This document shows positions 1 to 5,239 of a stretch of DNA of 8,042 nt, one piece after another. Numbering within the stretch: the stretch's first letter is position 1; every line of letters starts with the position of its first letter. The stretch lies in the NCBI GenBank assembly GCA_021850555.1, contig JAJZLX010000119.1:1-8042 (forward strand), given 5' to 3'. A model generated the notes under the pieces. It ran no database searches and had not been told where the DNA came from. It saw nothing but the letters and a program-made list of their open reading frames with translations. The stretch is from Pseudomonadota bacterium (GTDB taxonomy: Bacteria > Pseudomonadota > Gammaproteobacteria > Steroidobacterales > Steroidobacteraceae). The position numbers and the translations under genes were made by a program.

Positions 1-208
1 GGGGCGAGCGCCGCGACAGACTGCTGAACACCCAGGCCAGCAGCAGCGCGCCGGCGGTGCTGAACAGCCAGCCCCACAGGCTGTAGATACCGTACAGCGC
101 GAGCGAGGCGGGCAGCAGGAACACCCCGGAGCCGACCATGTTACCGATCACCATCGAGGTGGTGGTGGCGAGACCGAGACTGCGACGGGGTTCGGCACCG
201 GTCTGCAT
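1..208 (-). CDS. APC-superfamily amino-acid permease, N-terminal part (cut by window edge)
   Basis: Inner-membrane amino-acid transporter; only the first 69 residues are present and the gene continues beyond base 1. After a short polar N-terminus (MQTGAEPRRS) comes a first membrane segment containing IGNMVGSGVFLLPASLA, the substrate-binding helix-1 signature of APC transporters (the GSG kink that holds the substrate carboxylate). A short loop follows, then a second membrane segment (about residues 44-62) and a basic cytoplasmic SRR. The motif looks most like the AdiC/PotE/CadB branch of basic amino-acid and polyamine antiporters (from memory of the family). The ATG at 208 is preceded by GGAAG at a spacing of about 9, which supports this start. 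It is divergent from the methylarginine hydrolase gene across about 90 bp, so transport of arginine-related compounds is a reasonable inference. The substrate cannot be read from this fragment. Confidence 0.85.
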   Translation of the reverse strand, partial: MQTGAEPRRSLGLATTTSMVIGNMVGSGVFLLPASLALYGIYSLWGWLFSTAGALLLAWVFSSLSRRSP

Positions 209-298
209 GCGAGGCTTCTTCCGGTGTCCCGGCGGTTTCGGAGCACGTACACTACCTGATATCCTCGCCGATGAGTACGGTGCTGACGCGGAACTCCC
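209..298. promoter_or_regulatory. Divergent intergenic region between the permease and DDAH genes
   Basis: This 90-bp gap separates two divergently transcribed genes, so it should hold promoters for both and possibly a shared operator. I see no convincing -35/-10 pair in either direction and no clear inverted repeat. The only recognisable sites are the two weak ribosome-binding sites next to the start codons. The regulatory role is inferred from gene orientation alone. Confidence 0.4.
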
Positions 299-1084
299 AT
301 GCCCGAACTTCCGGACGGCGTGCGCATTGCCGTGACGAGACAGGTCAGTCCTGCCATGGAACGCTGCGAGCTGACTCACTTGCAGCGCGTACCCATCGAC
401 ATCGGCCGGGCGAGAAAGCAGCACCATGCCTATGAGCAGGCGCTGCGCGCGCTCGGCTGCCGCGTCGAAACCCTTCCCGAGGAGCCCGAGCTTCCCGATT
501 CCGTGTTCGTCGAAGACACCGCCATCGTTCTCGATGAGCTGGCGGTCATCGCCCGGCCCGGTGCCGAATCGCGCAGAGCGGAGACTGCCTCCGTCGCCGG
601 CGCGCTCGCCAGATACCGAAAGCTCGTCCGCATCGAAGCCCCCGGAACATTGGACGGCGGTGATGTGTTGCGTGTGGATCGAACGCTGTACATCGGGATC
701 TCGAGCCGCAGCAATCGCGAGGCCGTCGAACAGCTGAGCGCCCTGCTCCCGCCCCTGGGCTATCGCGTGCAGCCCGTGGCGGTGCACGGCTGCCTGCACC
801 TGAAGAGCGCGGTCACGCGGATCACCGACGATGCGCTGCTGGTCAATCCGCGGTGGATAGACCGCAAGAGCTTCGCCGGCTTGCATTTCATCGAGGTGGA
901 TGAAGCGGAGCCCTTCGGCGCGAACGCCGTCATGATCGGAAGCTGCGCGATATACCCATCTTCCCATCCCCGCACCGCGGAGCGTCTGCGCCGGTACGGG
1001 ATCCGTGTACACGCCCTCGACATGTCGGAAACGGAAAAGGCGGAAGGCGGCGTCACCTGCTGCAGCCTGTTGTTTTCCGAATAG
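299..1084 (+). CDS. Dimethylarginine dimethylaminohydrolase (DDAH)
   Basis: Cytosolic enzyme of the guanidino-group-modifying (pentein) superfamily that hydrolyses N-omega-methylated arginines (ADMA, NMMA) to citrulline and (di)methylamine. The 261 residues match the roughly 254-285 usual for DDAH. Visible signatures in order are LTHLQRVPID (26-35), LPDSVFVEDTA (65-75), RPGAESRR (86-93), GTLDGGDVL (116-124), HLKSAVT (167-173) and EGGVTCCSL (249-257). By alignment from memory with the Pseudomonas aeruginosa and human enzymes, substrate-binding residues are D67, F70, E72, D73, R92 and R137, the acid is D119, and the catalytic pair is H167 and C254. A double Cys as in CCS also occurs in human DDAH. 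The ATG at 299 has only a weak GGAA five bases upstream, but it gives the usual N-terminal strand before the LTH motif. The gene is divergent from an APC permease and 84 bp ahead of the propeller gene, possibly co-transcribed with it. An arginine deiminase is unlikely at this length and with this C-terminal motif. Confidence 0.92.
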   Translation: MPELPDGVRIAVTRQVSPAMERCELTHLQRVPIDIGRARKQHHAYEQALRALGCRVETLPEEPELPDSVFVEDTAIVLDELAVIARPGAESRRAETASVAGALARYRKLVRIEAPGTLDGGDVLRVDRTLYIGISSRSNREAVEQLSALLPPLGYRVQPVAVHGCLHLKSAVTRITDDALLVNPRWIDRKSFAGLHFIEVDEAEPFGANAVMIGSCAIYPSSHPRTAERLRRYGIRVHALDMSETEKAEGGVTCCSLLFSE

Positions 1085-1168
1085 CCGGGAGCCGAGACCT
1101 CGGGGCGCCGTCCGGCCCCGGAAATCGCTCCGGCGGCCGATCTGTTGACCGGGGGGCGCGAGGCTGCA

Positions 1169-2293
1169 ATGCTTGTGGCCATGGCGACGACGCTCTGGAT
1201 CGGCACCCGAAAAGGCGCCTTCACGCTGCGACCGGATGCCCGCCGACGAAACTGGAAGCTCTCCGGGCCCCAGTTCCTGGGGCACGTCATTCATCACATC
1301 GTCCAGGACCCACGCGAGCCCCGGGTCCTGCTGATGGCCGCCAAAACCGGACACCTTGGCCCGACGGTGTTCCGGTCGACCGACCGTGGCCGAACCTGGA
1401 GGGAAGCCTCCCAGCCGCCCGCCTTTCGCAGGGCGGGCGACGGCGAGGACGCGCGCGCCGTGGAGCGGGTGTTCTGGCTGACGCCCGGCCACTTGAGCGA
1501 GCGGGGAGCCTGGTATGCCGGCAGTTCGCCGGCTGGCCTCTTCCGCTGCGAGGACGGCGGCGAGCACTGGGAGCCGGTCGCCGGCTTCAACGATCACCCC
1601 ATGCGCCCGAAGTGGACGGCCTTCGGGACACCGGATGGAGCCTTCCTGCATTCGATCAGCATCGACCCCCGCGATCCGAAGCACCTCTACATCGCGATCT
1701 CCGCCGGTGGTGTCTTCGAGTCGATCGACGGCGGCGCGGATTGGGCGCCGCTCAACGAAGGCTGCGCGGCGGATTTCCTGCCGGATCCAACCGTGCCTTT
1801 CGGCCACGATCCGCACTGCCTGGCGCTGCATCCGCTCGCGCCCGACCGGCTGTATCAGCAGAACCATTGCGGCATCTACCGGCTCGACCGGCCGCAGCGG
1901 CGCTGGATCCGCATCGGCAGAGCCATGCCCAAGAAGGTGGGCGACATCGGCTTCCCGATCGTGCTGCATCCGAACGATCCCGATACCGCGTGGGTGCTGC
2001 CGATGGACGGTCAGACGGTCTGGCCCCGCACCTCGATCGGTGGCAAGCCGGCGGTGTATCGCACGATCGATGGCGGCAAGCGGTGGCGGCGCCTCGACAA
2101 GGGACTACCCGGGTCGCAGGCCTGGCTCACGGTGCTGCGCCAGGCGATGTGCGCCGACGACCGCGTGCCGCGCGTGGGAATTTATTTCGGCACGACCGGC
2201 GGGGATGTTTGGGCCGGTACCAACGGCGGGGAGAGCTGGCGCTGCATCGCACGGCATCTGCCCGAGATCTACTCGGTAACTCACGCGACCTAG
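1169..2293 (+). CDS. BNR/Asp-box beta-propeller protein (sialidase-fold, function unknown)
   Basis: Predicted 374-residue cytoplasmic protein of the WD40/YVTN/BNR-like repeat family. At least five Asp-box turns (consensus S/T-x-D-x-G-x-x-W) are spaced along it: STDRGRTW (70-77), CEDGGEHW (127-134), SIDGGADW (185-192), TIDGGKRW (299-306) and GTNGGESW (350-357), as in a six- or seven-bladed propeller. There is no signal peptide or membrane segment, unlike secreted sialidases, so automatic labels such as exo-alpha-sialidase or glycosyl hydrolase would not be justified. His-rich conserved-looking loops (GHDPHC 212-217, QQNHCG 230-235) could form a ligand or metal site; this is inference. ATG 1169 is chosen because GAGG (1160-1163) lies five bases before it; TTG 1145 and ATG 1181 in the same frame fit less well. 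It heads a tight plus-strand unit with the sulfur carrier and E1-rhodanese genes, which suggests a role as target, scaffold or partner of that pair. Confidence 0.85.
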   Translation: MLVAMATTLWIGTRKGAFTLRPDARRRNWKLSGPQFLGHVIHHIVQDPREPRVLLMAAKTGHLGPTVFRSTDRGRTWREASQPPAFRRAGDGEDARAVERVFWLTPGHLSERGAWYAGSSPAGLFRCEDGGEHWEPVAGFNDHPMRPKWTAFGTPDGAFLHSISIDPRDPKHLYIAISAGGVFESIDGGADWAPLNEGCAADFLPDPTVPFGHDPHCLALHPLAPDRLYQQNHCGIYRLDRPQRRWIRIGRAMPKKVGDIGFPIVLHPNDPDTAWVLPMDGQTVWPRTSIGGKPAVYRTIDGGKRWRRLDKGLPGSQAWLTVLRQAMCADDRVPRVGIYFGTTGGDVWAGTNGGESWRCIARHLPEIYSVTHAT

Positions 2294-2315
2294 ATCGCGC
2301 GTGGTGATTCGACCC

Positions 2316-2582
2316 ATGAGCTGCACGGTCCGCATTCCAAGTCCGCTGCGCTCCTACACATCCGGTGCCGCGGAAGTGACCGCGGAAGGCGGCACGGTCG
2401 CGGAGGTGCTCGCCAGCCTCGAGCAGCGCTTTCAGGGGATCCGATTCCGTATGGTGGACGAGCAGGGCCGCATCCGCCCGCACATCCGTCTGTACGTCAA
2501 CTTCCGAGAGACCAAAGCGCTTTCGGAAAAGGTCGGCCCGGCCGATACCGTGCATGTGATCTGCGCCCTGAGCGGAGGATGA
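2316..2582 (+). CDS. MoaD/ThiS-family ubiquitin-fold sulfur carrier or small modifier
   Basis: An 88-residue beta-grasp protein. The signs are the N-terminal strand VRIPSPLRSYT (5-15), a GTVAEVLASL helix region (26-35), the FRMVDEQGRIRPHIRLYVN strand pair (44-62), DTVHVICALSGG (77-88), and an exposed C-terminal Gly-Gly that ends the protein exactly. In this family the terminal Gly is adenylated by an E1 enzyme and converted to a thiocarboxylate (sulfur delivery for molybdopterin, thiamine, 2-thio-tRNA or secondary metabolites) or, in SAMP/TtuB types, joined to protein lysines. Because the protein ends in GG, no processing protease is needed. It most resembles small-modifier/SAMP-like MoaD proteins; that is from memory and uncertain. 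ATG 2316, with a weak GGTGAT seven bases upstream, is preferred over in-frame GTG 2301, which has no ribosome-binding site. It starts 22 bp after the propeller gene and is followed by the E1 gene after 3 bp. No MoaE or ThiG partner is adjacent. Confidence 0.87.
   Translation: MSCTVRIPSPLRSYTSGAAEVTAEGGTVAEVLASLEQRFQGIRFRMVDEQGRIRPHIRLYVNFRETKALSEKVGPADTVHVICALSGG
2574..2578 (+). promoter_or_regulatory. Shine-Dalgarno site of the E1-rhodanese gene, inside the Gly-Gly codons
   Basis: GGAGG at 2574-2578 is a full-strength ribosome-binding site seven bases before the GTG at 2586. It sits within GGA GGA, the two glycine codons that end the carrier gene. It decides the GTG start of the E1 gene and implies translational coupling, because a ribosome finishing the carrier ends right at the re-initiation site. 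The ATG at 2579 overlaps the site itself and opens a different frame, so it is not a start. Confidence 0.85.
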
Positions 2583-2585
2583 GCA

Positions 2586-3728
2586 GTGGCGCTTTCGCCG
2601 CGCGAGCTGGCGCGTTATCAACGGCACCTCAGTCTGCCCGGGATCGGCCCGGACGGGCAGGCGCGGCTGAAGTCCTCCCGCGTGCTGGTGCTCGGGGCCG
2701 GCGGACTCGGATCTCCCGCGGCACTCTACCTGGCGGCCGCAGGCGTCGGCACGCTCGGCATCGTGGACTGCGATCGAGTGGAGATCTCGAACCTGCAGCG
2801 GCAGGTGCTCTTCGAGAGCGCAGATGTCGGGCGGCTCAAGGCGGAGGCGGCCCGAGATCGGCTGATCGCTCTGAACCCGGAGATCACCGTTGTGGCGCAC
2901 CCGCTCACGCTGCGCGCGGCAAACGCCCGCGAAGTGCTGGAAGGCTACGACATCGTGGTGGACGGCACCGACAGGCTGCCTACACGGTATCTGGTCAACG
3001 ACGCTTGCGTCCTCCTTGGCAAGGCGCTCGTCACGGCGGCGATTCATCGCTTCGAGGGGCAGGCCATGACTTTCGTTCCCCGGCAGGGACCCTGCTACCG
3101 CTGCCTGTTCCCCGAAGCGCAAGCCGGCGCGGCGGCGAGCTGCGCGGATGCCGGCGTGCTCGGGGTATTGCCGGGCGTACTCGGGGCGATTCAGGCGACC
3201 GAGGCTATCAAGATCGCCGCCGGCATCGGCGCGCCGCTCTCGGGACGCCTTCTCACCTATGATGCGCTGGAGCTGCGCTTCACGGAGCTCCCCGTCAGCC
3301 GGCGGGAGGACTGCGCCGCGTGCGGAGATCATCCCGGCATCACCGTGCTGCGGGACTGCGGCGAGTCTTGCGAGGCGGACCTGCTCCAGGCCGTGCACCG
3401 CCTGTCCGCGTGTGCGCTGCGGGACATGATGGCCACGGACCGGGCGCCCGGGCATGCACCGGTGTTGATCGATGTCCGCGAGCCGCGCGAGTTCGAAGCC
3501 CGGCATCTCGAGGGGGCGCGCAACATCCCGCTGCCGGAGCTCGAGCGCCGGGTGGCGGAGCTCCTCGGCGAGCGTCCCGCGATTTTCGTGTGCCGCAGCG
3601 GCGGGCGAAGCCTCATCGCCTGCGCAATCGCGCTACGGGCGGGGGTCGTCTACGCGGCACACCTCGAAGGCGGCCTGCTCGCCTGGGCGGCCGAGGTGGA
3701 TCCTGCCTTTGAGGTCGCCCCGGCCTGA
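2586..3728 (+). CDS. MoeB/ThiF-type E1 adenylyltransferase fused to a C-terminal rhodanese domain
   Basis: 380-residue two-domain enzyme that would adenylate the C-terminal Gly of the neighbouring carrier and pass sulfur to it. The E1 domain (about 1-250) shows RYQRHLSLPGIG (10-21), the ATP loop GAGGLGS (37-43), D61 and D63, NLQRQ (69-73), K85, DGTD (126-129), zinc cysteines in CYRC (170-173) and CAAC (243-246), and SCADAGVLG (185-193), whose C186 matches the thioester/persulfide cysteine of Uba4/MOCS3-type enzymes. The rhodanese domain (about 290-375) has LIDVREPREFEARHLEGARNI and the active loop CRSGGR (336-341) with C336 as the persulfide-forming cysteine. Length and order match MoeB-rhodanese and MOCS3-like proteins, and no key residue is missing. 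A GTG start is chosen for its GGAGG site. The gene is third in the propeller-carrier-E1 unit and convergent with the RAM gene, with a 10-bp gap and no visible terminator. The physiological acceptor is not evident; a plain molybdopterin role is possible. Confidence 0.93.
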   Translation: MALSPRELARYQRHLSLPGIGPDGQARLKSSRVLVLGAGGLGSPAALYLAAAGVGTLGIVDCDRVEISNLQRQVLFESADVGRLKAEAARDRLIALNPEITVVAHPLTLRAANAREVLEGYDIVVDGTDRLPTRYLVNDACVLLGKALVTAAIHRFEGQAMTFVPRQGPCYRCLFPEAQAGAAASCADAGVLGVLPGVLGAIQATEAIKIAAGIGAPLSGRLLTYDALELRFTELPVSRREDCAACGDHPGITVLRDCGESCEADLLQAVHRLSACALRDMMATDRAPGHAPVLIDVREPREFEARHLEGARNIPLPELERRVAELLGERPAIFVCRSGGRSLIACAIALRAGVVYAAHLEGGLLAWAAEVDPAFEVAPA

Positions 3729-3738
3729 CAACCGCCGC

Positions 3739-4011
3739 TCAGTCGAGACTGAACAGGCTCACCAGGTCGTAGCGGGAATAGGCGCGGAAGGCAATCATCG
3801 TTTCGGTGCGCGTCACGCCCTCGATGCCGCGGATACGCTGCGCCACCAGGTCCGCGAGCGCTTCGTTTTCCTTCACGCGCACCATGGCGACCAGATCGAA
3901 ATTTCCGGCCACCGAGTAGACCTCGGATATGCCGCGCATTTCGCTGAGCGTCTCGGCGACCGAGGCGGTGCGTGACGGCTCGACATTGATCATGATTATG
4001 GCGGTGACCAA
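3739..4011 (-). CDS. Stand-alone Lrp/AsnC ligand-binding (RAM) domain protein
   Basis: A 90-residue protein corresponding to only the C-terminal alpha/beta effector domain of Lrp/AsnC regulators. It shows the first strand AIIMINVEP (4-12), a helix TASVAETLSEM (15-25), VYSVAGNFDLVAMVRV (31-46) carrying the G-x-x-D turn, a second helix about 50-61, and VTRTETMIAF (66-75). The helix-turn-helix half is absent and there is no room for it upstream, so it cannot bind DNA as Lrp does. Members of this family usually form oligomers that bind amino acids, and may modulate full-length regulators or enzymes. The start is a TTG at 4011, chosen because it gives the usual MVTAI N-terminus; no good ribosome-binding site is seen. 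It is divergent from the Tat cyclase gene and convergent with the E1 gene. Amino-acid sensing fits the surrounding transporters and PLP enzymes, but the ligand is unknown. Confidence 0.87.
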   Translation of the reverse strand: MVTAIIMINVEPSRTASVAETLSEMRGISEVYSVAGNFDLVAMVRVKENEALADLVAQRIRGIEGVTRTETMIAFRAYSRYDLVSLFSLD

Positions 4012-4266
4012 AGCTCGATCGGATGCTGCGATCCGCCTCCCGGATTTCGGCAGCTCACTGCGCGCTCAGGCGCACCCCATGACACCGCCGGACAGCCGCG
4101 ATTGTACGGGCGGCGTCGATGCCGGGCAACTGGCATGCAATTTCCGGGACGACGGGCGCCCGCCCGCCCCGCGCGGCATGCGCTGCGGGACGATTCGCAC
4201 GACATTTCCCGGGAATTGCTGTTAGGATTAAGTCACGCTCATAACAAACACGGAGTCTCATCCGTC
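4012..4266. promoter_or_regulatory. Divergent intergenic region with a possible promoter and palindrome ahead of the cyclase gene
   Basis: This is the longest non-coding stretch (255 bp), between the divergent RAM and cyclase genes. Just upstream of the cyclase, TTGCTG (4216-4221) and CATAAC (4240-4245) are 18 bp apart and could be a weak sigma-70-like promoter. A perfect 10-bp palindrome TTCCCGGGAA (4206-4215) touches that -35 box, and a related ATTTCCGGGA occurs at 4140-4149, so an operator is conceivable. The AT-richer segment 4200-4255 contrasts with the GC-rich surroundings, as expected of a promoter. The ribosome-binding site GGAG (4252-4255) lies 11 bases before ATG 4267. These are pattern observations only. 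Confidence 0.35.
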
Positions 4267-5226
4267 ATGTCAGAAAATCCGCGCACGATCTCCAGACGAC
4301 GCCTGTTGGGTTCAGCGATGGCGCTGGCCGGAGTCCCGGCCGCGCTCGGCGCGCAGCCCGGCCCGGACGGGGCCTCGCTCTGGGGTTTCTACGACTCGAT
4401 GCTCAAACGAGCCAAGTACATCGACCTCACTCACGCGCTCGCGCCCGGCTGTCCGCTTGGCGAGGGCTTCAAGGATTTCACCGTAGGCGCGGCGGTGGCC
4501 GGCATGAGCGTGCCCGGACTCGTGCGCAAAGGTGAGCCGTTCACCTACGCGACCGTGGGAGCGGCGATTACGGCCTACGATCTGCCGATGGACCACATCG
4601 GTACCCAGTACGGGCCTCCGGCGCACATGAACGATCACGGCGCGACCATCAGCGACATCCCGCCGACCGTCTCGCTGCGTCCTCTGGTGGTGATCGATTG
4701 TGCGGCGCAGGTGCGGGCCGATCCCGGCTATCAAGCCAAGGTGAGCGACGTGGACTCGTGGGAGCGCCGTCACGGGCGGATCCCGGCCGGCTCGGTGGTG
4801 ATGTTCCGCTCCGACTGGTACAAGCTGTGGCATGAGCACCCGCACCGCTTCACGCGCCAGCCCTTCCCCGGGGTGGAGCTGGCGACCCTGAAATATCTGC
4901 ACCTGAAGCGGCACATCCTGATGCACGGACACGAGCCGCTGGACACCGACAACACGGCGCCGAAATTTCTCGCCGAGACCTGGCTGCTGCAGCACAACTT
5001 CGCCCAGGCCGAAGGCGTCGCCAATCTCGACCAGGTTCCCGAAAGCGGCGCGCTCATCACCATTGGCTTCGCGAAATTCGCCGGTGGCACCGGCGGGTTT
5101 GCCCGCTACATCGCCATCGCTCCGCCGCAGTGGCCGCACGGCGTCACGCTCGCGCAGGAACCGGGCGCGCCGCTTCCGACTCACCGGCGCCGCCTCCGGC
5201 GCGCACCGGACGGGGTGCTGAGCTGA
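4267..5226 (+). CDS. Tat-exported cyclase-family protein (kynurenine-formamidase-like fold)
   Basis: 319-residue protein with a twin-arginine signal, SRRRLLGSAMALAGVPAALGAQ (9-30), so the mature enzyme should be exported folded to the periplasm. The rest matches the cyclase superfamily (PF04199), metal-dependent hydrolases that include bacterial kynurenine formamidase: IDLTHALAPGCPLG (52-65), DHIGTQYGPPAHMND (109-123), GRIPAGSVVMFRSDW (170-184), FPGVELATLKYL (200-211), HILMHGHEPLDTD (216-228) and AEGVANLDQVP (248-258). The canonical metal motif is H-x-G-T-H-x-D-x-P-x-H. Here it reads H110-I-G-T-Q114-Y-G116-P-P-A-H120, so the middle His is Gln and the Asp is Gly. Gln is common in the secreted subgroup (from memory), but Gly for Asp looks unusual and could change or abolish metal binding. 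ATG 4267 is chosen because it places the Tat motif at residue 9 and has GGAG upstream; an in-frame extension upstream would bury the signal. The arginine-rich tail (306-312) is unremarkable. It ends 13 bp from the convergent SufS-like gene. Substrate unknown. Confidence 0.87.
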   Translation: MSENPRTISRRRLLGSAMALAGVPAALGAQPGPDGASLWGFYDSMLKRAKYIDLTHALAPGCPLGEGFKDFTVGAAVAGMSVPGLVRKGEPFTYATVGAAITAYDLPMDHIGTQYGPPAHMNDHGATISDIPPTVSLRPLVVIDCAAQVRADPGYQAKVSDVDSWERRHGRIPAGSVVMFRSDWYKLWHEHPHRFTRQPFPGVELATLKYLHLKRHILMHGHEPLDTDNTAPKFLAETWLLQHNFAQAEGVANLDQVPESGALITIGFAKFAGGTGGFARYIAIAPPQWPHGVTLAQEPGAPLPTHRRRLRRAPDGVLS

Positions 5227-5239
5227 GCGCCAGCCCGGT

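Noticed and set aside
1100..1121. GC hairpin CGGGGC...GCCCCG between the DDAH and propeller genes as a terminator
   Set aside because: The stem is real (6 bp, 8-base loop) but is followed by GAAATCGC with no T-tract, so it is not an intrinsic terminator; the genes may still be co-transcribed.
1145..1168. TTG at 1145 as start of the propeller protein
   Set aside because: No ribosome-binding site precedes it, whereas ATG 1169 has GAGG five bases upstream and the family-like sequence begins only around ATG 1181.
1169..2293. Calling the propeller an exo-alpha-sialidase or glycosyl hydrolase
   Set aside because: Asp-box repeats show only the fold; there is no signal peptide, I could not identify a sialidase arginine triad or Tyr/Glu nucleophile pair, and the operon context points elsewhere.
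2127..3506. Long open frame (459 codons) on the minus strand across the carrier and E1 genes
   Set aside because: It lies opposite three genes with clear family motifs, and its translation has no recognisable domain; long antisense frames are expected in GC-rich coding DNA.
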